A stretch of DNA of 64,000 bases from Takakia lepidozioides (GCA_030704615.1 CM060732.1:73327053-73391052), one strand, 5' to 3'. Positions 10,214 to 20,560 are shown, counted from the stretch's first letter. Notes: generated by a model from the sequence alone, not told the origin. Program-made: numbers and translations.

Positions 10214-11239
10214 ATGGAAGGCACATTTACGGAAATGGTCACCACATTGTAGAGTCTTCAACTCCAGATGCAAGAACTTCGTACATCTACCGCCCAATTG
10301 CAAGCTGATCAGTCTCAAGATCTTGGCAACGCTCTCCATAATTTGCAACAACAAATTTCAGGGTTAAAAGAATCGAACAATGGATCTTCAACCATACGAG
10401 TCTCTACTGCAACAGCTCATACTGCAACGGTTCCTCTTCAACAGATTACGAGAGAACCAAAGATTAGTATGCCCGAGAAATTTGACAGGACGAGATCAAG
10501 ATTTGGCGGTTTTGTTCAACAAGTACGACTATTCCTACGACTACATCCACAACACTATCCCGATGAAGGTATTCAAGTAGGATTTGTGGGCACCTTTCTT
10601 TCAGGCACTGCCCTATCTTGGTTTGCAGTGCTAAAAAATTCGCATTTACTATACAATTTTGAAGCATTCATGTCCGAGTTCACTGCAACGTTTGGAGAAA
10701 ATGATAGAGAGAGAGTTGCAGAAACAAAGATGCGAAATCTTCGACAAGGAGCACGTCCTGCTTTCGTTTATCTTCGACAACTTGTGTGCGACCTCGATTG
10801 GAATGAGAAGAGCCTCATTAGTCAATTTCGATGTGGACTAAAAGATGATGTAAAAGATTTGTTGCTGACAATGCTAAACGTGAGCACACTGAGTGAATTC
10901 ATCACTCAAGTCATTACATGCGATAATCGTTTATTCGAAAGACGTCAAGAGAAGCGATCTGGATGGTCTACGACGCATCATGTCACTGCTACTACGACAC
11001 CAAACACAACGATCCATCAGACATCCAGTAGTGATCATATGCAGATTGATGTTGTCCGATTCAAGCCATTGACGCCACAAGAAAAACATAGACGACGCTC
11101 GAATGGTTTATGCCTTTATTGCGGAGAAGAAGATCGCATAGAATTAAACTGCCCCAACAAGAGAAGATTCAAAGTTCGGGGCACAACTCAAGTGTTCGAT
11201 ACGAGGAGGTCGGAAAACGAAGATGTCCAGTCACAGTAG
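10214..11239 (+). pseudogene. gag of element 1 (capsid and nucleocapsid)
   Basis: The ATG at 10214 is followed after 12 codons by an in-frame TAG (10250-10252); from 10268 the frame is open to 11239. The retrotransposon gag core includes RSRFGGFVQQVRLFLRLHP, FLSGTALSWFAVL and FMSEFTATFGENDRERVAE. A C-terminal zinc knuckle (CLYCGEEDRIELNC) has arginine where the CCHC histidine belongs, so zinc binding is probably lost. Gag would package element RNA in cytoplasmic particles. The protease frame overlaps the 3' end at 11223. Confidence 0.85.
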
Positions 11240-11640
11240 GGACCATGCGGCTGGACATCACAAATTCCTTACCGAAAAAATTTCTCTTTTTACCTCCAGA
11301 CCCTGCACCTTGCTTTACAGTTCCGGTAAAATCAGAGTGCAAAATCGAGATATCACTGTAGAAGCACTTTTGGACTCAGGAGCTTTAGCTTGTTTTATGG
11401 ACAAAAACTTTGCGAAACAAAATAATTTAACGCTCGTAAAGAAGAAACTCTCGGCCCCCGTTGAAGTCATCGATGGACGACCATTAGCATCAGGAAATGT
11501 GGACCATGAAACTCGACCATTTGAAGTGAAGCTTAAAGATCAAGCATCACATATTGTTTTCAATGTCATCCAGTCTCCAACGAATCATGTGATCCTTGGA
11601 CTTCTCTAGTTCGTACTTCACAATCCCGACATCGACTGAC
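11223..11640 (+). pseudogene. Aspartic protease region of element 1
   Basis: In the frame after gag, the sequence VEALLDSGALACFMDKNFAK carries the retropepsin DSGA active-site motif. NHVILGL near the end matches the conserved ILG strand before the usual WL. The frame then stops at 11609, where a live element would run on into reverse transcriptase, so a further indel is present. Confidence 0.8.
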
Positions 11641-11739
11641 GATCGTGAAAAATTTCTACAAGACAAAAATATAGAAATATCAAAGGTATTCAACCCCTAT
11701 TCCTTGGAGCTAGAGCTTTCATGAGAGCTACCAAAAAGG

Positions 11740-13200
11740 AGGCGGCATTTGCACTTTATGCGACTCCGATCAAGACCACAACAGACAAATGTACTTCAAC
11801 ATTACCCGCTCAATATCAAGATTTCAAATATGTCTTCGAGAAGAAAAATGCCGACATATTGCCAGAACATTGACCTTATGATTGTGCAATTGAGTTACAA
11901 AAATGAGCCCAACCACCATTCGGCCCAATCTATAACTTATCCCAGACGGAGTTGGCTGCATTACGTGAATACATTGATGAAAATTTGTCGAAGCACTTCA
12001 TCTGACATTCAAAATCACCCGCGGGGGCACCTATCTTGTTTGTGAAAAAGAATGACGGATCAGTATGCATGTGTGTCGATTATCGCGGTCTCAACAAAGT
12101 CACAATCAAGAATCGTTATCCGTTGCCGCTGATTTCTAGGCTTCTCGACCATCAGGGACGAGCGAAGATTTTCACCAAAATCGACTTGAGATGAGCTTAT
12201 AACCTTGTACGGATAAAAGAAGGAGACGAATGGAAAATAGCTTTTCGAACAATGTATGGACATTTTGAATACAGTGTTATGCCTTTCGGTCTTATAAATG
12301 CTTCAACAATTTTCTAACATATGATGAAAGACATCTTTCGAGAATTTTTAGATGACTTTGTAGTCATTTATTTGGACGATATTTTGATATTTTCACAGAA
12401 TGAAGAAGAACATGGCCGCCATGTACGTCTTGTCCTTGATAAATTAAGAGAAAAAAGATTATATGCCAAGTTGGAGAAATGTCTTTTCCATCAATCTGAG
12501 GTCGAATTTCTGGGCTACATTATTTCCGACAAAGGCGTCTTTATGGATCAGAAGAAAATACAAACCATCATCGAGTGGATTAAACCAACTTCGGTCCGAG
12601 ATGTACAATGTTTTCTGGGCTTTGCAGATTTCTATAGAATCTTCATCAATGACTACTCCAAAATTGCTGCACCATTGACACGACTCACCGGGAAGAACAA
12701 ATTTGTATGGGATGAGAAGGTTGACCAGGCATTTGAAAGGCTGAAGCAGGCATTTACAACGGCTCCCATACTGGTACATGCAGACCCATCTAAACCATTC
12801 TTCTTAGAAGCAGATGCATCGGACTTTGCACTTGGCGGGGTACTCTCTCAATACGGTATAGATGGCTGACTCGTTCTCGCAAATTTTCCGCTGCGGAGAT
12901 CAATTATGAAATCCATGACAAAGAACTTCTAGCGATTATCGATGCTTTTGAGGAGTAGCGACATCTATTGGAGGGAACTAAACATCAGGTCACTGTCTAT
13001 ACCAATCACAAAAACCTCGAATATTTTATGAGTGCTTGTGTTTTGAATCGACGTCAAGCGAGATGGAGTATGTCACTGGCAATGTTTGATTTTGTTATTA
13101 CCTACCGTCCCTGACATCTTCAAGGAAAACCAGATGCTCTCTCTCGGCGATCGTATCTTGCGCCAAAAGAAGAGGATGCACCTTTTGACCAACAAAAATT
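11740..13200 (+). pseudogene. Reverse transcriptase and RNase H of element 1
   Basis: The Ty3 reverse transcriptase is recognisable across frames: [20 protein letters not shown] (about 12043-12100), MPFGLINAS (12280), the catalytic YLDD (12370-12381), and the thumb/connection with FLGYIISDKG. RNase H begins near 12780 (FFLEADASDFALGGVL). TGA near 12193 (tryptophan expected), TAA near 12315 and a stop at 12867 break the frame, so the enzyme cannot be made from this copy. Confidence 0.9.
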
Positions 13201-13419
13201 CATCATCCTGAAACCAGCAAATCTCCAATTGAATATGCTATCCATGTCCACCTATGACGATGCAGAGATCATAAAGGAGATTCAGGAAGCACTGAAGAGC
13301 GACCATTTTGCTACGACACTACGGAGTCAACTAAATCAATCTCAGGACAACCCACATGTTACAACAACTTCGAATTCAAAGATGACTTACTTTACTTCAA
13401 GGGACTTCTCTATGTACCT

Positions 13420-14717
13420 CCAGGACCTACACGACTTCGAATTCTTCAAACATGTCATGATCTTCCGGCTACGGGACATTTCGGCTTCAACAAAACATTG
13501 GAGTTGATATCCAGGGACTATTGGTGGCCGAAGATGTGGAAACTCGTGAAAGAATTTATAAAATCCTGCGACACGTGTGCTAGAGCGAAGGGACCACGAC
13601 ATCGACCTTACAGCCTTCTTCAACCATTACCCATTCCCAAGAGTCCATGGTCGTCCGTGTCTATGGACTTTATTACGGACCTTCCAATTTCCAAGACCAC
13701 CGATTCAATCATTGTTATTGTAGATCGTTTTACGAAGATGACACATTTCATTCCATGTAATAAGATGGTTACCGGCGAGGAAACTGCAAGACTCTTCCTC
13801 AATAATATGTATCGCAGTCATGGACTCCCGAAGGACATCGTATCTGATCGAAGACCACAGTTCCTATCAAATTTCTGGAGGGGATTATTTCACATATTGG
13901 ATACTAAGATCAACCTCTCTACAGCTAATCATCCACAGACTGATGGTCAAACCGAACGTGTAAACCAGATTTTAGAGCAGTATCTTCGTTGTACGATAAA
14001 TTATCACCAAGATAATTGGAAGGACCTTTTGTCATTGGCTGAGTTTGCCTACAACAACACTATACATTCTTCGACCAAGCAAACTCCATTTTTCTCCATG
14101 GTCATCATCCTCGAGCAAACCCTTTCCACATGAAAACTGTTGGAAGCCCTGCTGCAGAAAACCTTGCTACTCATTTTGCTACGATTCACAAGGAGCTTAC
14201 ATCTCACCTCGCAGAAGCTCAAAAACAATACAAGGAGTATACAGATCAACGTCGCCAACTCCAACCCCATTTCAAGATCAGAGATCGTGTGTGGCTTCTT
14301 CGACGAGACATACAAACCTCGCGACCATCAAGGAAGTTGGATTATCAACGCCTAGGATCATTCAAAATTATTCGACAAACAAATCCGGTCAGTTTTCGGC
14401 TCGAACTCCCACGAAGTATGCGCATCCATTCAGTCTTTCATGTTTTATTATTGGAGTTATATCATCCATCGAATATTCCAGGGAGAGTTTCCGTACCACC
14501 TCCACCAATCGAAATCAATCAGGAAATTGAGTATGAAGTCGACGAAGTCCTAGACTCTCGCATCAAGTATAAACGTCTTGAGTATTTCGTATATTGGAAA
14601 GGCTACGACATCAGCGAACGGACGTGGGAACCTTCATCCAACCTTGCCAATGCCTCTGACAAAGTCCAAGAGTTTCATCAACGATATCCAGCTAAGCCCC
14701 GAGCTACACATCAATGA
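13420..14717 (+). pseudogene. Integrase with C-terminal chromodomain, element 1
   Basis: The HHCC zinc domain spans about 13440-13580 (ATGHFGFNKTLE, CDTCARAKG). The DDE core runs 13640-14000 with SMDFITDLP, IVSDRRPQFLS and DGQTERVNQ carrying the three acidic residues. The frame shifts near 14130. The C-terminal part then continues to a chromodomain (14520-14660) with EYEVDEVLDSR, YFVYWKGYD and TWEPSSNL, retaining aromatic-cage positions. Chromodomains in chromovirus integrases bind methylated histone H3 and steer insertion to heterochromatin. The final TGA overlaps a downstream ATG (ATGA, 14714-14717). Confidence 0.9.
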
Positions 14718-14817
14718 GACGTCACAATGATGATGTCAGCCAAGTTAGCTTCAAGGAGAAGACTCCACATTCAATGTACTTGATATACGCTAAGGAGGGA
14801 GGAACACCACACATCAG

Positions 14818-14825
14818 TATATATA
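14818..14825 (+). promoter_or_regulatory. Internal TATA box before the 3' reading frame of element 1
   Basis: TATATATA lies 46 bp before the ATG at 14864, so a start ~30 bp downstream would give a short leader. This suggests, but does not prove, a separate transcript for the accessory frame. Confidence 0.4.
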
Positions 14826-14863
14826 GCTACACTTCCAGCACTATTGCATCTTGTATTGGCAGC

Positions 14864-15265
14864 ATGGAGTCACAAGAACCAGATACATTGAAGTTGTCGC
14901 TTACCCAACTACCAGATCAGCCATTCCGACTCTCACGACCTTCAACATCACGCCGACGCTCTCGAGACGATGGGCCACCAATGCGATGCGTACTTCCTCG
15001 TCTAGACCCCGTACGACGGCAAGTGGAGCCTACTCGAAGTCTGATAATTCTGTTGGAGGTTGAGGCTTCGGACCCAGAGGGCAACGAAATCATGTTTGAA
15101 GGCAGCTTCGAAAATCAGAATGCTCAAATCACTGCGTGGTCCCAAGTTCAAGGTGTTGGACACTATCGATTGTTGCAGGGACCTATAAATCATTTGAGTC
15201 AAGAACGAAGAGCCGAATACTTGGCAAGTACCATTAGCCGGATTTTGGATTTTCTCCAACTCTAA
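14864..15265 (+). CDS. Accessory 133-aa protein of element 1, unknown function
   Basis: An open frame between the chromodomain and the polypurine tract. Upstream in the same frame it could begin at the ATG at 14714, which overlaps the pol stop. I prefer 14864 because of the internal TATA box. The N-terminal third is basic and serine-rich (LSRPSTSRRRSRDDGPP). The rest looks globular, with SLIILLEVEASDPEGNEIMF and HLSQERRAEYLASTISRIL. There is no signal peptide or membrane segment, so it is not an envelope-like protein. It is intact although gag and pol are broken. I do not recognise the family; it could be a regulator or silencing suppressor, but that is a guess. Confidence 0.5.
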   Translation: MESQEPDTLKLSLTQLPDQPFRLSRPSTSRRRSRDDGPPMRCVLPRLDPVRRQVEPTRSLIILLEVEASDPEGNEIMFEGSFENQNAQITAWSQVQGVGHYRLLQGPINHLSQERRAEYLASTISRILDFLQL

Positions 15266-15306
15266 GCAAGTCCAAGATTTTACCGCTCCTCGAGGAACTC
15301 GGCGCT

Positions 15307-15320
15307 AGAGGAGGGGGTGA
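15307..15320 (+). other. Polypurine tract of element 1
   Basis: AGAGGAGGGGGTGA immediately precedes the 3' LTR and is the expected plus-strand primer. Confidence 0.85.
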
Positions 15321-15976
15321 TGTCACGGACATAGCCTAGAGGAACTTATCAGGAGTAAATACCAGAGTTACCAAGTTACCAAGTTACCAAGTTATCCGAA
15401 GTTATCATGACTTACCGTGATTTACCATGATCTATGATGATTTACCATTACTTACCAAATTACCGGGAGTTTACCAAATTACCAAGAGTAATTTGGGAAA
15501 CTACTCAGAAAGCTTCTTTTGGATGAAACTTCTCCATCAAGATACCTCTTTTGTTTAAGGAAGCTTCTCCATCAAAAAACTTTTGTTTAATCTTGGAAAC
15601 TTCTCCAACAAAAAATCTCCATAGGGGAAGCTTCTTGGGGAAGCTTCTTAGTAGCCAGTATATATAGGAGGCGAGACTGGACACTCTTCAGTCTCGCCAA
15701 CACAAGTTCAAGCTACTTTTGTTCCAAGTCCAGTACTCCAGTCCAGCTTCCAGTATCCAGTCCAGTTTCCAGTATCTGGTATTCCAGTCCAGTTTCCAAC
15801 ATTCCAATATCCGAGTCGAGTTCCAGTATTTTATACTTTTGTCCATTGTTATAAAGATCATCTTGATTCATGTTCACCTACCATGCATTCGGCCACGCCG
15901 ACCTTGACTTCTTGTCTAGTCTTGTACCTTTAGTCTGATCTCTTGTTTGTGTTCTGTCATGTTCTCGTCCTTGACA
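15321..15976 (+). repeat. 3' LTR of element 1
   Basis: Starts TGTCACGGAC and ends CCTTGACA; same TATA, hairpin and repeat blocks as the 5' LTR, with scattered substitutions and small indels. Confidence 0.95.
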
Positions 15977-15981
15977 GTTCC
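15977..15981. repeat. Target-site duplication GTTCC, right
   Basis: Matches 9509-9513 exactly. Removing the element and one copy restores a continuous TNP2 frame. Confidence 0.9.
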
Positions 15982-16449
15982 AGCCACATCTTATGGGGCT
16001 CTCCGTAACACTCGTGCAAGATGATTGTGGTTTCATGCGCGTCAATGCAAATATGCTCAATCCTACTCATCGTCCCTCCGATGAGCCTTTTTCACGGCAT
16101 TCAAACATGGAGCAAATTTTCTTCTCCGATGACCAAACAAGAGGAGGGAATTGGAAGGTGGTTGTGCATGCTCAGCCATAGGAAGACGTATCTATCATGG
16201 TCTGAAATCTCCATGGGGTGAGGCAATTGCGATGGACGGAGAGATTGGTCATAATGATGCTGATGATGGAGGTTGGGTAAAGGGGGTAGAAGAGGATGAT
16301 GGAGTCCCGGACCCTATATGATGAAGCTCCAGAAGATACGGATGTTGGAGAAGGAGACGAAGACACAGCCATTGACAACGAGGTGGATGATGATTCGGAG
16401 GTGTTTTTTGAGGGCCGGGCCATTTATGACGATGACTCCGATGACTAAG
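15982..16449 (+). pseudogene. TNP2 transposase, DUF4216 part after the Ty3 insertion
   Basis: Continues the frame interrupted at 9513: DDCGFMRVNANML, then EPFSRHSNMEQIFFSDDQT and NWKVVVHAQP, typical of the DUF4216 region of CACTA transposases. A stop follows at HAQP (16179-16181). The acidic tail DDDSEVFFEGRAIYDDDSDD then leads to TAA at the edge of a second insertion (16450). Together with 6775-9513 this is one ancestral gene. Confidence 0.85.
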
Positions 16450-17659
16450 CACTACAGCAGTTGGGGGGGGGTCTGCGACGTCAGCCGCGCCCCCACGCCC
16501 CGCGCGGCGCTGAGCCTACAACGCCGAGCCCGCGGCGTTTTTTTGCGACACTCCGACGTCCCAATCCCCCGCTGCGACACCGTTACGACGCCCAGCCGTC
16601 GTAAGGTGGCATGAAGGGGGAAAGATGGCCCTCGCTGTGACGGATTTTTTTTCTTGCGACACTCCGGCATCGGAAATTTATTATTAAAAAATAAAAAATA
16701 AAAAATAAAAAAACGTTGCGACGCCGAGCAGCATCACTAAGGGCGCCCCAGCGCCTCTGCGACGCTAGGGCGTTGCAACAGCATCACCATAGTGAGAGTT
16801 TTTTTTTTTTTTTTTTGGCTTTGCGGCCCTCAACTTTACAAAAGCGTCGCTGGGGGCGCCCCGCGCTGGGACGCCCAACGTTGCAACACCAGGGGGTCGC
16901 AACGGCGTCGCCACAGGGGGTTGCAATGGTGTTGTGGTCAGCTTAGGTCATTACAAGGACGTCGCTTGGGGCGCCTGACGGTGGGGGGGTGCAACAACGG
17001 CGACGATGCTGGGGCTGGGGCGGGGCATTAAGGCTGTGGAGGTTGCAACTTCCCGGCGTCACAAAAGAAACCCCCTTAGAAGAAACTTGAAGGCTCTTGA
17101 AAGAAATCTTTATATGTGTATATATATATATTTAGATTGCTTTTGTGATATATAGATATAGCGTAGGTGTGTTGGTTAGTTTGTAGTGTCTTAGAAATGT
17201 TATAACGTGGAGGTCTTAGGTTCAAGTATGCATTACATGATATATGTAGAACAATGAACATATCGCCATTAGACAGAACCGGAGTCAATGGTCAACGCCG
17301 GAGTCAATGGTCAACAAGTTTTTGAAATTCAAATTTCAAATTCAAATTTTCCCGCCTAAATTCAAATGCACCCCTTTAAATTATGACGTCCGGGCGTCGC
17401 ACTTTGTGACTCCCGGACGGTGTTAATTCTGCATTGCAGAGTAGGGTTTTTATTTTTATTTTTATTTTTAGTCCGACGCCCGGGCGTCGCAAATCGCGGT
17501 TTCGCCTATTTGCGACCCCCATTGGTCGCAAATTTGCGACGTTTTTTTTACGACGGGCTTGCGACGCTCGAACGTCGCAAATTTGGATATTTTCCCCTAC
17601 CCGAAAATGACTGTTTTACGACGCCGCGGCGTCGGAAAACCCCCCTTTTTCTTGTAGTG
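16450..17659. mobile_element. Non-autonomous CACTA element, 1210 bp
   Basis: Begins CACTACAGCAGTTGGGGG and ends CCCCCTTTTTCTTGTAGTG, the CACTA...TAGTG termini of this superfamily. It is flanked by AAG on both sides (16447-16449 and 17660-17662), the usual 3-bp target duplication. The interior has no transposase but many GCGACG/CGTCGC subterminal motifs. It lies in the acidic tail of the TNP2 gene. Confidence 0.9.
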
Positions 17660-17719
17660 AAGAAGACTTGCAACTTGATGAGGATGAAGAAGCTCTGGAT
17701 GATGATGTTCAAGTTGATT
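17660..17719 (+). pseudogene. TNP2 acidic C-terminal tail
   Basis: After the inserted CACTA element the sequence reads EDLQLDEDEEALDDDVQVD and stops. This is continuous in character with the acidic stretch before 16450. Short acidic tails after DUF4216 are common in TNP2 proteins. Confidence 0.6.
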
Positions 17720-17830
17720 AGACACGAAATCAAAGCTACATAACAATTCTCGCACCAAACTGTACCCATTCATTCGATTGATTGTACATGTACATGCATA
17801 TTGTAGCTTATTTTTATGATTGATCAAATA

Positions 17831-17974
17831 TGGCTGTGGCTGGTAGTCTTTCAAGAAAGAAGGCAGAGGCATTGAATATGTTGGAGCAACACATACAGAT
17901 GTGGTATCAAGAGAATTATCAAAATGAATGTCACAATCTACAAGAAGGTCCACAACAACAAGCTAAACCATAAA
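17831..17974 (+). CDS. Possible 47-codon reading frame near the CACTA right end
   Basis: ATG at 17831, ending TAA. The product is polar, with a likely helical start (LSRKKAEALNMLEQHIQMW) and a glutamine-rich end. It lies between the TNP2 tail and the right subterminal region, where CACTA elements often carry a second gene (TNPA-like). It is too short for a family call and may be a remnant exon. Confidence 0.3.
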
Positions 17975-18039
17975 GAAAAACAAACACCCTACCCCAGTAC
18001 CATATGAATAAATAAATAAATAAAAGAAAAAACTAAGAA

Positions 18040-18629
18040 CCCCCAAAGGCCCTAAACGTAGAAAGCCCTGCCGTCGCTGCCTGCGATCCCCACGCGTCGC
18101 ACGCTGCGACGCGTTTTTAGCATATATACGGCCGGGAGTCGCAAACAGTGACGGCACGCCGTCGCAAGATGCGTCATGTTTTTTTTTTGAAAGAATTGGG
18201 CAGCCCTTGTTTGCGACGCCCGGCCGTCGCCAATGCATTTTGTCATTCATGCCACAATGCAACGGCCTGGCGTCGCCAACAAGGGCTGCGATGAAAGAAA
18301 GGGCAAGAAAGGGCAAGAAAGGGCAAGAAAGGGCTATTTTTTTTTGCGCTGGCGACCGCCGGCCGGCGCCTGAAAGGGCTGCCTTTTGCCCTTCGTTGGT
18401 GGGCGACGTGTGGGCGTCGCACGGAAGGGCTGCCTCCTGCCCTTCATCCGCCCATGCGACGGTCGGGCGTCGCCGCATGGCCCCGGCGCCAAGTGGCGAC
18501 CCGCGGTGTCTGTTTGCGACGACCGGACATCGCAAAAAGGCGTCGCGGGGTTGGTGTCGCACGCTCGGCGCCGTGCGGGGCGTGGGGGTGCGGCTGGCGT
18601 CGCAAACCCTCCCCCCATTTGTTGTAGTG
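18040..18629. mobile_element. Right subterminal region and terminus of the outer CACTA element
   Basis: GC-rich stretch full of GCGACGCC...GTCGCAA units ending CCCCCCATTTGTTGTAGTG at 18629, a CACTA right terminus. It closes the element whose TNP2 gene starts near 6775. The matching left terminus was not found upstream. Large open frames on both strands here reflect repeat composition, not genes. It includes four GGGCAAGAAA repeats (18299-18333). Confidence 0.8.
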
Positions 18630-18779
18630 TTGGTTACTCTGTTTGGGGATCAGACCTCTCAGATAAAATGAAGAATTAGATTAATAACTAAGTAACCAAT
18701 CCACAGGCATATGCAGGCCGACAGAGTAAGTTCTGTGGTAGTAGCTTGAGTTTTTCAGCTACTGAAGTAGAGTTCATTG

Positions 18780-19128
18780 TGTCAAGTTAAATAAGCACAG
18801 TGTGAAAACAGCTAGAATAAAACTAGTTATTTGTATTTAACACTTGGATTTAGGTCAAGTGTTAAATCAGGTGTCAAGTTTAGTTTGACACCTGGTCCGT
18901 CTTATCTTCACGAGAGCGGCAGTCGCGCGGCTCATCTTTCTCGAGTTGAGCCTGCGCGACCGAGCTCCTGCATGTGTTTAGATTTGAGTGTGCTTATGTA
19001 GGGGTACAGGTTGTTGTGGGGTGGAGTCCCCATAGCTTGGGGTGCCCCTGGCTCGACTACTATTTTCTAAGAGTGATGGTTTGGTTTTCATGTTTTGTGT
19101 AAACAGTGTGTTCGTTGGTTTTCTATCA
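18780..19128 (+). repeat. Repeat A1: 5' LTR of element 2, lacking its first 88 bp
   Basis: From TGTCAAGTTAAATAAGC to GGTTTTCTATCA. It equals 30352-30700 apart from two substitutions near 18956 and 18966. The full LTR, as defined by the polypurine tract at the 3' side, would also include the 88-bp B segment, which is absent here. Confidence 0.85.
18902..18945 (+). promoter_or_regulatory. Predicted LTR core promoter of element 2
   Basis: A weak TATA-like TTATCT at 18902 lies 31-32 bp before CATCTTTCTCGAG (18933-18945). The C-A step at 18933-18934 would be a normal plant start. This segment is the exact complement of the site just after the LTR. The start is inferred. Confidence 0.45.
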
Positions 19129-19141
19129 CTCGAGAAAGATG
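19129..19141 (+). other. Candidate self-priming primer-binding site, element 2
   Basis: CTCGAGAAAGATG begins directly after the LTR end and is complementary over 13 of 13 nt to 18933-18945. It has no TGG start as a tRNA-type site would. It is independent in sequence from the element 1 site but has the same geometry. Confidence 0.6.
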
Positions 19142-19979
19142 CTCTCTTACCTGTGAGTGCAAGGTAGGAGTTGAGGGTTAGCACTTGCAAGATTACCTGC
19201 GTATAAGTAGTGATTAGTTTGAGAAGCATATCATTGAATGTGACCACAAGATTCAGCGTGCCCTGAAACGCCTGGAGGATGACGATGCCAGAGCCGCCAT
19301 TGTTATTGCAGTCGCTGAAGCTACCAAGTCACTAGAGGCTTTGGGGTACACAAGGAGATACTTAAAAATGCAGCAGCAAATGCTAGTTGGCACCTATGCA
19401 TGATCCTTGAAGCTGGATGATCGTTTCACCAGTAAGCTTATAGAGGAGCTCTTCTGGTCTTGTGTGTCATGTCTGAAGGCTTCATCGCATACCACTGATC
19501 CTCTTTCAAAGGAACAACCGCTTGACTGTCCAGGCTTTGCAGAATCAGAAGCTTGAAGTCACAACGAACGATGATGATGATGTGGAACAGTGGGTGGAAG
19601 CTTGTCTTCCAAATTTTTGGCAGCAGATGACACTGCAGCGCGGAAAAGAATGCCTTGCTCGGAAGAAGGCTCTGATCCAACTAGTTGTGTGTATCTGTGA
19701 CTTGGCAGAGGACTGGGCATAAATGACATTTGGTGGGTCTCAAAAGTGGGTCCACATCTGAACGTTGTCACTTGGGGCTGCAAGTTATCGTGATTCAGGG
19801 GTGACTCTAACTGAATCACCATTGACAAGGACAGTAGTGGCAAGTGCTGTTTAGGGAAGACACCACTGTGGACGACTTGATTCATGTGATAGAAGGCTAA
19901 ATACAGCAGTGGTGGGACTAGCCAACAACCGACAAGGCAATCCAGCATGCAGTACCTGGACAGTTTCTTTTTTTTTTCA
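19142..19979 (+). other. Leader of element 2, no assigned gene
   Basis: Contains short coding-like stretches, e.g. a frame near 19255 with QRALKRLEDDDARAAIVIAV, and the open frame 19522-19722. They resemble exon scraps but I cannot place them in a family. They precede the dehydrogenase fragment and may derive from the same or another captured host gene. Confidence 0.35.
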
Positions 19980-20560
19980 AAATGGATTGCAGGGATATCA
20001 GCAGATGAGAAGGCAAGACTGCTACACTGTGTTGTTGTAGGTGGTGGTCCTACAGGGGTGGAACTCAGTGGTGAGCTCAGTGACTCATCAGGAGAGACGT
20101 CTACGGCTAGTTCGGCCATGTGAAAGATTTTATCCATGTCACACTTATTGAGGCAAAGGAGATTTTTTTTCATCTTTCGATGTTCGACTCCGGGAGTACG
20201 CGACCAGGCACCTGATCAAGGGTTTGGAGGGATAAGCTGGAGGGTCTTAAATGCATAACTGTTTTCAGACTGGGGTAAAGCTGATGCAAGATGTAGTCAA
20301 GGATGTTCTGCCAGACAAATTAGTGCTTACGGATGGGACGGAGGGACCATACGGGCTGCTGGTTTGATCAATGGGTGTTGGATTTTCTTCCTTTGTCCAC
20401 TCCTTACCTGTGAAGAAGTGCCCTGGTGGAAGCTTGGCAGTTGATCCAGTTACTAATGGAAGCCCTACCGCAAACAAAGAGTGTTGCTGAGAGACAAGGA
20501 AAGTACCTGGGCAAATCTTTGAACAAGCTGGCACAAGCAGGTGGTGGTCAGGCTGGGGTC
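19980..20560 (+). pseudogene. Captured alternative NAD(P)H dehydrogenase (NDA-like) fragment
   Basis: Across shifting frames the sequence matches plant internal type II NAD(P)H dehydrogenases: [30 protein letters not shown] (the NADH-binding GxGxxG fold), [58 protein letters not shown] (then TGA where tryptophan is expected), KKCPGG and VAERQGKYLGKSLNKLAQAG. A ~50-bp GT...TTTTCAG segment (about 20219-20268) interrupts the homology like a retained intron, suggesting capture as DNA or unspliced RNA. It is broken by frameshifts and stops and cannot encode an enzyme. Confidence 0.75.

Larger units (their letters stand above)
9514..15976 (+). mobile_element. Ty3-type chromodomain LTR retrotransposon, defective (element 1)
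   Basis: A 6.46-kb element bounded by TG...CA LTRs of 662 and 656 bp with a 5-bp target duplication. The internal order is gag, protease, reverse transcriptase, RNase H, integrase, chromodomain, then an extra 3' reading frame: a chromovirus layout. Several frames are broken by nonsense codons and indels, and the LTRs differ at many positions including small indels, so it is an old, non-autonomous copy. It sits inside the DUF4216 part of the TNP2 gene. No plant tRNA-iMet primer site (TGGTATCAGAGC type) follows the 5' LTR; see the self-priming site. Confidence 0.95.

Noticed and set aside
16321-16614. 98-codon plus-strand frame across the CACTA left terminus
   Set aside because: It crosses the transposon boundary and is out of frame with the TNP2 homology.
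17963-18679. Overlapping long frames on both strands in GC-rich DNA
   Set aside because: They lie in CACTA subterminal repeats; arginine/alanine-rich translations in every frame are compositional.
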